Source of the DNA: Vitis vinifera
Taxonomy: Eukaryota; Streptophyta; Magnoliopsida; Vitales; Vitaceae
Assembly: GCF_030704535.1 (NCBI RefSeq)
Contig: NC_081811.1
Coordinates: 8,412,001-8,476,000, forward strand
Direction of reading: 5' to 3'
DNA: 64,000 nucleotides
This document shows, in pieces, positions 1 through 13,300 of the stretch. A program made the position numbers and the translations under genes. The notes under the pieces were generated by a model. It saw only the letters and a program-made list of their open reading frames with translations. It was not told the origin of the DNA and ran no database searches. Numbering within the stretch: the stretch's first letter is position 1; the number at the start of each line of letters is the position of its first letter.

Positions 1-1982
1 GTCAAAGAGTATTTGTCCATTTACCTTCCCCTAGAGTAATTTGATTTGGGAACCTAAAGTTCGTAGAAAATTCATAGCTTTTGCATAGTTGGTGGCTAAT
101 AAGAAGTTTAATATTAAAGATATGTAATGCAGTAGTAGGCCTTAAGGTAAATTGTGGAGAAATGGCTAAAAATCTCTTCCTGCATTGTCTTGTGGCTTTG
201 ACTTTGCGGCAGAGATTGTTTGGATGGTTGATATGCCTTGTGCTCATTCAGAGACATAATAGATATGATAGTTATAGCACTTCAAGGTTTTGGGAGGAAA
301 GCTGGGGCCTCTTCCGTGTCAGGGGCCTATGATAGCTTTTAATTGGGGTGTTTGAAATAAGAGGAATACTACGATCATTGAAGAATACAGGAAGATCCTA
401 GGTGCCTTGTGGGATTTCCCTCCTTACATTCTCTCTATATAGGGGACTGTGATCGGAGAGTCTTTGGTTGTTCTCATCAGTATGGTTTGCTTGGATCAGA
501 GAGAGTGTTCATGATTGTAGGAGTCATTCAGGGTTAATGTTAAGCAAAAATCTTCCTCCTTTGAGTGTTCATTCGTTGGGGGATGTGTGGATAATAGAAA
601 TTTGTGGTATAATAAGGGAACAGAGAAGTAGGGGAGGGGTGGGGGGTTGAGAGCCTTCTCCAAACCTGCTGGTTGAGGTTTAGCCATAAAGGCAGAATCA
701 TGCTCCATTGGAAGGTTTGATGGAGGCATTCTCGTTGGGTTTTAGTAACCTCTTGGTGGGGGTGAACAAATATGGTTATATCATGGGTTATTTGGGGAAT
801 GTGGGTCCTGCGGAAATTGGATTGATGATATGTCAGATTATCAACTTTTATCGTAGTTTTGATGCTCCTTTCTTTGGAAAACTAGGTGCTGGCAGGTTGT
901 CCAAAATGAGAAACCATTTCTCTGGAGTTTTGGCCAGAGATTTCCTTTCTCATGTTTGCTGTGTTGTTGGGGGGTAACAGTTGTAGACATATGTGGGGTG
1001 TTGTTATCTTGTGGTACAGATTCTTGTACTTTTCTCTTTCGTTTTGAATCTTTGGTTGAAGTATAACTCATCCTTTACTTTTTCTATCTTTGTTTCTATT
1101 AGTGTAATTTTCTCATGTTTATAATAAATAGGAGAAATATGATGTAATGGGCACTAAACCATTTAAAATAAACATTTGTCTTGTGTGTCATTTTTAGAAC
1201 CTTCCTTGTGTTTGTGCCTATTAAATATGGACAAGTACAACGATAACAATTTGATATGTTCTATGGGAGAACAATAGACACAAAAGCAAGCTGACTGAAG
1301 AAGATGAAGGTTCCTTCATCACAGCATTGTGATGATCAACCATTTGTTATTTGATTAAGTTAAACTGACTTTCAGTAACCTTCTTTGATACTTCTTCTAT
1401 TAATGAAAATCAGGCTTAGCTTGTAAATTGACTGGCTTTCTTCCTTAGATCCCAAGAAAATGCATCCATTCCAAACTTTCTAGATTGCCAACTGTTGTTA
1501 AAGGAAAAAGAATGATATTGTTTGCATATTGGGTGGAAAGTGATGCAAAAGTGGGAGGAACCTAAAATCTGTGGCTGGTGGAACTCAATGCATCAGAAGG
1601 GGCCCAAAAAACTAAGTGAAGAGGTGCTCCATATGTCAGGGAACTCGCAATATGTATTTCAATTTTGATGTTCAATTTTATTATGCACTACAGTTTATCT
1701 TAACAATCTCTTAATGGTTTGACCTCGAATGAACTCATGAAATTAGCTATATAAGCTAGGTTCTTTGTTTACGTAAGCATTCATCCCTTGTAAACTTATA
1801 TTAGCTGCTTTAGATGGATCTCTTTTCCGTCTTTTCGCTTTCCTTGTAAATTGTGGCAGAAATTAGTAAGGAACATCAGATTATATATTACACGCTTCTT
1901 ATGTTATGCCTCACCAGGAATTCAGTTGTTTTTTCTGATATGTGTTCTTTCCCAATCACACATTCATCTTCTGTGTTTGTAG
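1..1982 (+). other. Intron sequence of the myosin XI gene (5' part of gene outside window)
   Basis: The first myosin exon in the window begins after an AG at 1981-1982, so everything before it should be intron, or intron plus unseen upstream exons. I found none of the conserved myosin segments that precede this point (IQ motifs, start of the coiled coil). The stretch at 1-1,080 is less T-rich than a typical intron and may be an old transposon fragment, but I saw no terminal repeats or recognisable protein. The short open frames here are not conserved-looking. Confidence 0.6.
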
Positions 1983-4900
1983 GCTGATTTGGAAGAAGCT
2001 AAAACACAGGAAAATGCAAAATTACAATCTGCTTTGCAAGAAGTGCAACTTGAATTTAAAGAAACTAAGGAATTGCTCATGAAAGAACGTGAGGTAGCCA
2101 AAAGGGCAGCGGAGCAGATCCCTGTCATACAGGAGGTGTCAGTCATTGACCATGCAATGCTGGATAAGCTTACTGCTGAAAATGAGAAACTGAAGGTAAG
2201 GAGGATGAAACTCTATGATCTATGTTTTGCTTAAGGATGCTGTCTCATATTCTTCATATGCATTTCAAGAATGTTTTTAAGTTGGGGCACCATCTTGTGC
2301 ATTTCTAGTTGCTGATATATAGCATCTTGTAATTAATTTCAGTCCTTGGTGAGCTCCCTGGAAAAGAGAATTGATGAAACACAGAAAAAATATGAGGAGA
2401 CAAACAAACTTAGTGAAGAAAGGCTGAAGCAGGCATTGGAAGCAGACCAAAAAATAGTTCAGTTGAAGACTGCTATGCAGAGGTTGTGGTTAGATTTTGT
2501 ATAAAGATTCAAGTTGGGTTTATGAACATAATGTTGAATTTGGATATTCCTGCATGCTTATTGATTACCTTTTGTCATGTTATTCGTCTTTGGTTATTTA
2601 CTTCATAATAACCCTTAGTTTTTTTATTCCAGGCTTGAAGAAAAGTTTTCTGATGTCGAATCTGAGAATCAAATTCTTCGTCAGCAAGCCTTGTTAAAGA
2701 CACCTGTAAAACGCATTGCAGATATTCTTTCAACTCCAGAAAAGAGTCAGGTATACATGTGCTATTACATATACTCTCCTTCCTCCTGTTCTCCTCCTTT
2801 CTTGTGTAATTTATATGTGATTTTTGCCTTGCAGGGTTTGGAAAATGGTCATCACTTGAGTGAAGAGAATGGAGCTAATGTAACTTAATTTTTTTTTTCT
2901 ACCAAACCTAATTTACCTTTATTATTTATGTCAATGTTATCAGGCTCTTCTTGCTGTTTCATGTCTAAGTAATAGAGCTATCCAATGCAGGAACCGATGA
3001 GTGCAATGCCCATTAAGGAGGTTGAGACAGACTCAGACAGCAAGATGAGGAAATCCCATATTGAACGCCAATATGTGAGTATTTACAAGAACTGCAATCT
3101 GCTTTATCTTTCTTGGTTTTCCTCTTTCTTTTAGGATCTTGATTAACTAATCCTAAAGTCCTGGGTTCCATGCTTTTGCTGCAGGATGATATTGATGCTC
3201 TGATTAAATGTGTTTCAAAAGACATTGGCTTCAGTCAAGGAAAGCCTGTTGCAGCATTTACAATCTATAAATGTCTTCTTCAGTGGAAATCTTTTGAGGC
3301 TGAAAGGACTAGTGTATTTGATCGCCTCATTCAGATGATTGGTTCTGCAATTGAGGTAATTAGATTATGTTATCCAACATTTATTTGTTTAGTTTATGAA
3401 TAAGTTGTAAGTTTCCACATATCTTTGTGGACTGTGGAAGATGATTATGCTTACTTGTTATTGCTCCTTGCAATTATTATCTTAACTAATGGGCTCAGCA
3501 AGGGATTCAGCTGATGTACATGGCAAGAATTTGAATTAATTGGGTTGAAAACATAAATCACTTCTTGTTATTTTTCCCTCAACTTTCTGACTGAAATTAG
3601 AAAGACCCTGTTGTTTTGTTATGCTCCTCTAGTTTCAACATGAAATTAGAACTCCTATAATGTTGCACCACAAAGGTCGTATCACATATGTTTAATAATA
3701 TATAATGAGGGCAACGTCCATGTAGATATACGACAAAAAAGTGTCCTTTAAATGAATACATATGAAAAGAATGATCTTGAAGTACATCCAACCCCTCCCC
3801 TCAATGGCGGATCCAGCATTGGACGAAGGTGGCCACATGCCCCCTCTCCTCATAACACGCCTATTTTTTTTTTTTTTTGTTTTTGAAAACCTTAAGAATA
3901 ATTAAGTTTGTATGTGCCTCTGTGTGAGACAGAGAGAGAGGTGCACGTTTGTTGAAAAATTTGTTTTATATTAAGCTGTGGCCAAGACCTTATAATTCGA
4001 GTGTTCTGGATATTAAGCGTTTCTGGATTTATAAAATTGTTAGGCTTTCTTTAAGAATATGCTGTCTTGGTTTTAGAAAGTTAAGATGGTGTCCTGGTAC
4101 TCTGGCTATGGATTGGGATGGGATATGCTTACTGTCTCCCTTTTGGAGAATGGTTTCCTTTTGGTGTTATTTATCCAAGATCATTGATTTTTGTGTTTTG
4201 CTTGGAGGATTGATGTGTATGACTATATAAGCATGTAATTTATTTGAACACTTAGTAATGATAATAATGATTTCTTGATAAAATCTAGTACTAGGTTTAA
4301 TACCATCTTTAGTTTTTCCAGTCTTTAATATTGTATCATATTAAACCTCATGTTAAACTTTTTTTCATTTGTATTTTGGGTTTATTTATTGCTCCAAGGT
4401 ATGATAAGAATGTGGGGTTCCCTCTTTTTAATGTAACTGCTAGGATTTCTTATTTTCCCAGAATTTTATAATCTGTCTGATGTTATTGGACATGGTACTT
4501 AGTGCTTCTTATTGACTTCTATGAAATCTCTGCCAGTTTCAATTGTTTTTGGACTGTTAAGTAAGCCTAACAAACATTTATGTGTGTGTGATGCTAATTG
4601 TTTTTCTTTCTATTTTTTTGGTTGGGTCACTGTATTTATAAATTTACAAATAAATATCTGTTTGTTCTCATGGAAATTGAATGATTTCATTTGGTCCTTT
4701 GTTTTTCCTATTGCTTGGTTACCATACACTTTTTTCTATGATGAACACATGTCTCTGTCATCATATCATTTTGGAAATCATGGTGTTGACTCAATTTTAC
4801 TGACAATTGTGTCCAAAAGCTATAAAAACATCATATCATGGAGTTATTTATTTTTATGGGAAATCCAAATGGATCCTTATTTTTTTTTTCCATATGTTTT

Positions 4901-7900
4901 TTATTGTGCTCCTAGATTTAAAATGTGAGTACACACCGTATGCTATTCTTATAATCTTCTATTGACCGCAGAATCAAGATAACAATGATCATATGGCTTA
5001 TTGGCTATCAAATACATCTACATTATTGTTCTTGCTCCAAAAAAGTTTAACATCTACCGGGGCAGCTGGTGCAGCTCCACGTCGAAAACCCCCACCCACA
5101 TCTCTGTTTGGGAGGATGGCCATGGTATTGGGACATTTTGATTTTTCGCTCTTTTTTTAGACCAATTTTGATTGTGATGCAAACTATGATGATCCTTACA
5201 ATTCTTTTCCTGCATTTTTATATTTTTATTCTCAGGGATTCCGATCATCCCCTTCTGCTTATCTTGCTGCACCTCCATTTGAGGTAGTACGCCAAGTTGA
5301 GGCAAAATACCCAGCTTTGCTTTTTAAGCAGCAGCTCACAGCATATGTGGAGAAAATTTATGGAATTGTTAGAGACAATCTGAAGAAGGAGTTGACACCA
5401 TTGCTTTCCTTATGCATCCAGGTATGTCAAACTTTATTTATTCATTTATTTATTTAAAAAAATTGATTGGTTTTCTCTCCTTTGTTTTAAACTTGTTGTG
5501 CCCTTGGGGCTTGGCTCATGAGGTAAAGGGATGGTGAGGGTTTGTGGGAGGTTCCAGGTTCAAGTCCCAATAGGGACAAAAATTTATCTATCAAAAAAAA
5601 AAAAAAAAAAAAGTAGATGTGTGACTTTATTTTAGAATGATAAACATAAAGCCTGGCTCAAAGGAAAAAATATGTTTGTGGTTGAGATGTAATAATTTGA
5701 ATTTCATTGAATAGCCAAATGATGCTCCTGGAACTTTGTAGATGCAAGAGGGTAAAATAAAATCCATATGGGTTCTGTGCTAAGTAAGGTCTCAACTGAA
5801 CATCTGCACCTTTACAAACTTTTTCTTTTCTTTTTTGGGATCAGGATAAGCTTTGTGTGTTCACTCAGTTGTTGCTTGATTATTGGCAAGCTTGATTTCT
5901 TAGGCTATGTTTGGTTATCAGAAAATTTGTGGGAAAATGTAAAGGAAAGAAAATAAAGAGGAAAAGTAGAAGGAAACAAAAAGTGAAGGAAAATAAAAAA
6001 TATATTTTAAGTCAATAAATTATCTTTATATTCTACTTCAAATTTATTTCACTAATTTTAATTCTTCAATTTAAAGATGAAACAATTTGAAAATGCAAAA
6101 ATTTAAAGTAACTTTTATTATATTTGATTTTCTTTGACATTTTCTATAGTATAACTAAACATGAGAAAATAATTTTCCTTAATATTTTTTTCTTTCCTTA
6201 ATATAACATTAGTGAATTTTTTTTTTACTTCATTTTTTTTTTCTTTTTTTAATTTAAAGCAAGGAATGTACTCTTTTTGGTGGAAAGACAGCTTCTGATG
6301 TGGTGGAACATGCACTAGTTATGGTTATTCTGCTAGTTTTTTTGTTCAGAATCATTTAATATGACAAGAGCCTTATGAATTTTTATGAAGTTTTGTTGTA
6401 CTGTTGTTTATAAGTTTCCATTTTTTTTTTCTGAAGCATGTCTGGATTTTATGGTGAAACATTTTATTTTCTCATAATTGAATTATTTCAAATGCCAAAT
6501 TCATTATTTAAAGAAATTAGTAACAAAATTCATTTCCTGAACTTTCTGGAGTGTGAGTTTTTTGTCATGATTCCATTATCTCTCAAAGTTGTAACGATGC
6601 AGCAATTGTGATTTATATTGCTGATATTTTAGGCACCAAGAACGTCCAAGGGAACTGCGCTAAGATCTGGACGGTCCTTTGGCAAAGATTCTCCATCAAG
6701 TCACTGGCAGAGTATCATTGAATGCCTCAACACCCTTCTCTGTACATTTAAAGAAAATTTTGTATGCAACTTCCTTCCCTTCAAAAAAATTCTTGTGACA
6801 TTGTCTGTTTTCTACCTTCAAATGCACTGAAATGCTTATCATTGTTGGGGTTTCAGGTGCCTCCAATTCTTGTGGAGAAGATCTTTACTCAAACCTTCTC
6901 ATATATCAACGTGCAACTCTTTAATAGGTAATTAGTTATTTTCTTCTTCCTTTTTTCTTTTTGTCACGTTATGCTGAAGTAGAGGTATTTGGTTATATGA
7001 GAATTTGCCATGATGTTGCAGTCTTCTTCTGCGTCGTGAATGTTGTACATTCAGCAATGGAGAATATGTGAAATCTGGGTTAGCCGAGTTAGAGCTATGG
7101 TGTGCGCAAGCAAAAGAAGAGGTAACTTTCTTGCATGCTCCATCTGGTTTTATCTTCATGTGCTTTATTGTTGCTCTATTATCTAGCCATGAGTAATTGT
7201 TGTTTCTCTATTACCATACTTAAAACTCTAGACACGTTTATCTTTTTCATACTTTAATCTCCATGGATTGAATTGCAGTATGCAGGCTCGTCTTGGGATG
7301 AACTTAAGCACATACGGCAAGCTGTTGGGTTCTTGGTATGTTCATCTTGTTTCAACGTCGAAGCATCATTTTATGATATACTCAGTTTCATTGCAGTTAG
7401 CAATTTTCATTTTCATTGTTGTGATTTTTAATAACTGGTATATCTCAGTGATTGATAATTATCACTCAGATATGCCATTTATCTCTGAATTTTCCTATTT
7501 TCCTACACATTGTCCACTAATAATCTCTGAATACAATTTTTTCCTGCCAGAAAATCCTACAATCATTCTCTTTTCTTTTTTTTTTTCCCCTCTCTGTGTT
7601 GAGATGAAAGTGGAGAACATCCTATAATCCTAAATGTTTCCACTTTCTTAAATCAAGCCTACTACATACATTATTTATTTATATTTATGCTACTCTTGAC
7701 CTACAGGTTATACATCAGAAGTACAGAATTTCCTATGATGAAATTACCAATGATCTATGCCCCGTAAGCCTCTCTCTGTTACCCACTTTCTCATTTACTC
7801 ACATCAATCTTTCTCTTATCCACATTCTCATTTAGTCACATCAATCTTTCTCTTATCCACATTCTCATTTACTCACATCAATCTTGATCTCTTCAGATAC

Positions 7901-8345
7901 TGAGTGTCCAGCAGCTGTATAGAATATGCACATTGTACTGGGATAGCAATTATAATACTCGAAGTGTATCTCCAGATGTAAGTTTGCTTTAGTTGAGTGG
8001 GATTCATGTTCATGTTCTTGTCAAGTGAGATTAAGTTGTTAGTGATTTTCATGTCATCTTTCTACAGGTCATTTCCAGCATGAGGGTACTAATGACAGAG
8101 GATTCAAACAATGCCGTCAGCAGTTCCTTTTTGTTGGACGAAAATTCCAGGTGAACTTTTCATCTTTTGCATATCTGGAAATATGCATATCATTCAGAAA
8201 GTTCAAACTAACTTATGCCTCTGAATGCAGCATTCCTTTCTCGGTTGATGACCTCTCTAATTCCCTGCAAGAGAAGGACTTCACAGATGTGAAACCAGCT
8301 GAGGAACTTCTCGACAACTCAGCCTTCCAATTTTTACAGGAGTAA
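1983..8345 (+). CDS. Myosin XI heavy chain, C-terminal 600 residues (coiled coil and globular tail), 5' partial
   Basis: Class XI myosins are plant actin motors that move organelles and vesicles and drive cytoplasmic streaming; the C-terminal tail binds cargo. Sixteen exons join in one frame: 1983-2195, 2343-2482, 2633-2750, 2835-2879, 2991-3074, 3185-3355, 4972-5124, 5236-5421, 6633-6761, 6857-6927, 7022-7121, 7279-7335, 7707-7763, 7897-7977, 8068-8150, 8231-8345 (stop). All have GT/AG borders. In this fragment residues 1-157 are heptad-rich coiled coil (for example [20 protein letters not shown]). About 200-600 is the globular tail with the DIL domain; typical pieces are [40 protein letters not shown] and [12 protein letters not shown] full-length protein is about 1,500 residues, so the motor and IQ domains lie left of the window. 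The linker (LENGH) and the ending resemble the MYA2/XI-2 group more than XI-1 or XI-K, but subclass is inferred. No breaks were seen. Confidence 0.95.
3356..4971 (+). other. Long intron of the myosin XI gene
   Basis: A 1.6 kb intron between the exon ending in IGSAIE and the exon starting NQDNND. It is T-rich. A less AT-rich patch at about 3,790-3,960 followed by a poly-T run may be an old insertion, but I could not identify ends. A 138-codon open frame at 4512-4928 starts at TTG, is hydrophobic because of T-richness, and is not a gene. Confidence 0.7.
5505..5612 (+). mobile_element. tRNA-derived SINE in a myosin intron
   Basis: A short unit carries a Pol III A-box-like sequence (TGGCTCATGAGG, 5512-5523) and a perfect B box (GGTTCAAGTCC, 5557-5567), spaced as in a tRNA head. 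It ends in an uninterrupted run of about 20 A at 5593-5612. Box order plus a 3' poly-A tail is the hallmark of a plant SINE. It lies in the same orientation as the host gene, in the intron between exons 5236-5421 and 6633-6761. The 5' end is approximate and I could not identify a clean target-site duplication. The long pure tail suggests a fairly recent insertion. Confidence 0.75.
5905..6320. repeat. Dispersed AT-rich repeat (MITE-like), copy 1
   Basis: It begins with GGCTATGTTTGGTTATCAGAAAA-type sequence and continues through blocks of AAAATAAAGAGGAAAA, AAGTCAATAAATTAT and TTATTTCAC. The same ordered blocks occur at 63,245-63,545 and 63,745-64,000, so this is a repeat family rather than ordinary intron. 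Ends are approximate. Confidence 0.5.
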
Positions 8346-10320
8346 GGCTCTTGGCTCTCTCATTTTTCATCAACCTAGGCAGTAGTAAATTCAAATTTCT
8401 CCTGTCCATGAAAACAATATATTGTAAATCCATTCCCATTTTTCTCCACTCCCATGCCCCTGCTGTAAAATTATTTATTTGTTAATTTTTTTTTCAAAAT
8501 TAAGTTTGTAAAATCTTTATAGCTAAATGGGGCAGGGATACATCTTCTTGGCCAAGTGTGCATTTATTTTTATTTTTATTTTTATTTTTTGGTTTCAATC
8601 TTTTGGTCAGTGTGTTAGAAATGTTTCAGAGCTTTAGGAATTTGATACTGTTATTGTAGTGGTATGGTGGAACCATTTCTCCACTTCCACCCAATTTTCA
8701 TTGTATAAACAAACAAGATATATGAACAAACACCCATTTCTTATACAAGAATTTCTTTGTTGATTGGTTTGTATCATTCTGCAGTTGGGTTCAGTTTTCC
8801 ACACTCTTAAGAGAGAGTAGTAGTGAATGAGATTGAATTTCTTTTGTGGATTTGTGGGTCTTTGAGATTAACATTCTTCTGATAGATAGTTTAGAATCAT
8901 TAGGTGAGAGTCCAATGGCACAAAAGCAATGTAGTTTTATTTACTTATACCACCATCCTTGTAGTTCATTTAACAAGGGTGAGAGAGTTTAAATACAAGT
9001 AGAAAGAATATGTTTTCATCTTTAAATATTCCAAGAGAGTAGAAAAAAAAGCCTTATATCATATGAGAATCAATTAATTTTGACTTGGTGTGGGACAAAT
9101 GGTGCAAAAATTAATTTCAAGGCAAAGATTGGGTGCAACTTGGGTAGGTTGATCCGTCGCAAGCCCAACTTCGAGTTGTTTAGGACAATATTTTTAATAC
9201 TTAGGTTAGGTTTGAATTAAGTTTTTTTAACTTGAATTTAACTCGGGTTGGGTTTAAGCAAATGTTCACATAATTTGAGTCTAACTTGATATTTATAAGT
9301 TATATCATAAAATTTTTCATTTTGTTTGAAAGACATAAATTTACTTTTATTTTTTTTATTATTATCTTGAAATATTAACCCATTTACTATTTAAATTTTG
9401 GTATAAATACATTAAAAGGAGTTTTTGAAAAACATTGTAGGCAGATTTTAAATCATGCTATTTTACCAACTTGAGTAGAATATGATCAACAAGGGTTCAA
9501 TTTGTGTATAGAAAAGTGAGATTGGGTTGGACTTAAATTGATTACACGTAGGATTGAATTGAACTCAATTTGATTGTGTTTTTAATTCGTGGGTAGTTGA
9601 CAATTGAATCCAATTTTTCCCATTATTTTCATATTTGTAATAGTGTGAAAAGAATATCTGACTCCAAGTTGTTCAAAAATAGTGGTGTTGAGTTTCTTGA
9701 CTCTTTGCCTTAGTTAGGATTAGTTAGTTTTATTTCTTGATAGGGGTAGGGAAGGGATATAAGTTGACAGTAGAGTGTCACATTGATGTGGTGGAAGTGA
9801 TCAATTTGAGCCTGATTATCCTTAAACCTAATGTGAGTTTTATTTATTTATTTTGACTTGCTCTCCTGTTGTGATTGTGGATAAGAGGCTCGTGGAATTG
9901 ACATAAGGGGGTAGGGATGAGTATATTTATGGGAGTGAACTTTAGGTGAATATGAAGTGCATGGATACAAGTTATGCCTTGGAATGAAAGATAATTCCGA
10001 ATCCCATCTGATGCAACCGGTCAAGTTGTAAATACCGAACAAAAAGAGTTGTTAAATTGCATTGATTTGCTTCTGAATTTGGGTTGAGTCTAGGTTAGTC
10101 ATTAATTCGATCCAATCAGTTGAGTTGTAATCCTAGCTAATGGAAACAAACTCGGTTTGCTTGTTTTTTAATTTGAGTTGGGTTTAAATTAGTTACCAAT
10201 TCAATTCAACCAATTGAGTTGTAGTCCCATATGTCATTGAAGAAAAGATATAGTCGACATAGTATATATAGTAAAATTTATTATTATTATTATTTTTGTT
10301 TATGCCAAACGAAGAAATGC
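8346..10320. other. Spacer downstream of the myosin gene; no gene seen
   Basis: The first few hundred bases should hold the myosin 3' UTR. From about 9,060 to 10,250 the sequence repeatedly uses motifs such as GGGTTGGGTTTAA, CAATTGAATCC and AATTCAATTCAACC, suggesting a decayed repetitive element; no coding signal or terminal repeats were found. Confidence 0.5.
10076..10229 (+). repeat. Imperfect tandem duplication, period about 94 bp
   Basis: The block at 10,076-10,135 (AATTTGGGTTGAGTCTAGGT onward, ending GAGTTGTAATCCTA) recurs diverged at 10,170-10,229 (AATTTGAGTTGGGTTTAAAT onward, ending GAGTTGTAGTCCCA). The order of shared words is kept throughout. Confidence 0.5.
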
Positions 10321-13300
10321 ATAAAACTAAATATCTTTAGGTGACGACCAATGGAGGGAATGCATAAGCGGATTTATTCAAGAAGCAGCTTCTACACATT
10401 GACTTGCAGAAGACAATAAATGAACAGTGACAAGTATCTGAAAATCACTGAAATTGGGCCAGAAAAATAAAAACCCTTTTGCCAGCCCATGAGGAATTCA
10501 CATGGGACTACCTTCGAACCTTCACCATGAACACAAGGCCCTTCATCACCACCACGACCACCAAATACTCATAAGCCTGGTTGGGACCATCCATGCCCCC
10601 CACAGGACCACTCTATAATCCCCTCATTTATATGCCCCTAATCCCCCACCTCTACCATTGCCCCGTCGGCAATGTTCCCTCCACCGTATCCACCACTGAT
10701 CCATTTTCATCCGCGTATAAAACGGATAACGGACCCACCTGGGTCAACCCGAGGATTCACCTGACTCACCCATCCTTTGAACACCCTGTAAATGGTCCAT
10801 AGGTCCCCTCCTTTGGACTCAACCTCTAGGTTAAATTCCTCATGCCCTCACCATCTCATCCACTTACTAGCCAAACCATCACATTTATCACCCCAAATTT
10901 TCTTTGCCGACTTCTTTTGAATAGTCTACGTACAAAACTATGCTTTTGGTCTCAATCCAAGCTCAACCCGAATTAAGTCGTGCACGTTTTTTAATAAAAA
11001 AAGAAAAGAAAAAAGAAAAGAATATCGCTATCATCCCAATTGTGACGTGATATCGATCCATGTTTTTTTTTTTCTTTTTAATTTTAAAATTTGTATTGCT
11101 TGGTGAGCTCTAGATGATGTGGACCAACTTTCATTACTATATGGCATATGCCAGGTGTATAAAAATGTTACTCGAAGTGGCTTATTGTGGTCGTGAAAAT
11201 TTGTGGTCATTATTCAAGAATTTGGAGTCCTAAGGTATCCAAGAATTGTGCCTCATAAATGAGAATAGAAGTCTACTCTTATCAATTTGATAAGCTCAAC
11301 TTTCTCCTCCATTGCTATGGACCATTTGATCTTTGAAGTTATACCAAGATTTTGGTTTTTTTCTTACCATTTAATTGGGTCCCATGTGAAACTTGATGAT
11401 GATGGGCCCATGGGTCCGTCGGCAGTGTGGTGAGTTGCAAGCTCAGCTCAAATGTATTGGGCGGGGTTCAAATGGGCCATTTTGACCCGAACCTAGTGAC
11501 TGCAACAACTATTAAATTATTAATGGAGACACAGATCAAATTTGTAGCAAGTCGCTATCAAGTATATTTTGTGGAAGTGGCACATGTTTGAGTGCGATTG
11601 GGCCATGGCCCAATGTCATTGTCGAATTCATTGGAAAACCCACGTCAAAAGCCCAATCAACATTTCATTGGCTTTGAAATAAGGAGAATTCAATTTCATT
11701 GTTCAATCATGTCGCTTTCACTTCAATACAGGCCTTTTGCCCGTCTATCTCCAATAGTAGGTAGCATTTATATAAAATATTTATATATATATATATTTTA
11801 AAATGGTAAATAATCTTATTCATAGTATGTTTCAAAGTAATTTTTAGTAACCATTACCCTTCCAGTTGAATTAGCAGAAGCAATGTCTCCTTGCATAATA
11901 TGGATTCCAAACATTCATAATCCGGACGTGAATGACTTGAATTATTTGAAAAAATTATCGTTTTAAAAATATTTATTAAAATATAATAATTTTAAAACTA
12001 TTTTCAAATTTATAGCACTTTATATGACATCAATCTAAAAATTTCTTTTAAGGAAACAACTTTATTTGAATTTTGAAGTCAATCTTTCACTTTTAATTGA
12101 CAAAGCATCACAAATTTAGAAATAATTTTTGAATTACCCTATTTTATATATATATATATATATATTTCAAAATTCATAACCTTTTCATTAGAATCACTAC
12201 AAAAATTGATTCGATAGTGATTTTGATAATATATTATATAATTAGAAATAAATTTTGAAAGAATTATCAATTTATTTGTTGAGGAATCATTTCAGGTGAT
12301 GCATTAAATTTTTAAAAATTTATTAAATATCTAATTTATGTAAGAAGGTGTTTGGAAATCCTTTTAAAATTATTTTCAGATAATATTTTAATTGGAATAA
12401 ATTTTCAAAAATTAGATGATGCGAATAGATTGATAGAAGAAAAGTTGGGCATGATGAGTTTGATAATTAAGATGGTACAATCGTACAAGTGAATTCAATA
12501 AAGTTGGGAGATGAGTGAAGCGGGCCACCTTGAATTATTGTGAGCCAACTTTGAATCACAAATTTATGTGAAGGGAGCATATGAATAATGAAACATTTCA
12601 TCAATATACCAATTTAATCAAGCTTTTGGATGCATCTTTGTGGAATTTTTATGTGTCCTTATTTTCATAGTGATGTAACAAGTCTCTTTTTTTGTACACA
12701 CACATGCAATCATATTCAAAACTTAATAGGACAACAAAAAATTGTTTTAGAATAAGGTCAATTTACCTGAATTATCAGATGGGTCTCCACATGGATAAGC
12801 TTTGATTAAATTCACCAAATCTTGATTGCACTTTGAACACAAAAAATTCCAAAAATGATACTCATAGCTTGCTTGGACCCTCACAAATCAGACATGGCAC
12901 CTACGCACATCTTTTCTTTTCACTACTCCTGTTGCAGATATTGTACCACAAATTATTAGCACTTAGCTCATTGGGAGTGTAACACTTTTGGGAAAATGGC
13001 CTCATGCATTTTACTTCTTTGAAGATATGGATGGAGGGTTCATGCATGCATAAGGGTTTCAATGTACTTGATTTCTTGTCGTCATATTTTGGAAAACCCT
13101 AAAATCTTTTTTTTTCTTCATATTTTTAATTTTGTATTAGGATTTTTTCCCTTCTAATTAGGCGTTGTCTTGAACAATATTTTGTTTATTTATTTATTTA
13201 TTTATTTTTAATTAGAAGTTAAAATCAAAACCAAAATTACAATCAGAAACATGAATATTATTTTTATTAAATATGAAAAAATAGTTTTTTTTATAAGTTA

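Noticed and set aside
4512..4928. 138-codon plus-strand open frame
   Set aside because: It lies within a myosin intron, starts at TTG, and its Phe/Leu/Ile-rich composition follows from T-richness.
10581..10802. 73-codon frame rich in Pro and Thr
   Set aside because: Its composition follows the local C-rich sequence; no partner exons, splice signals or domain.
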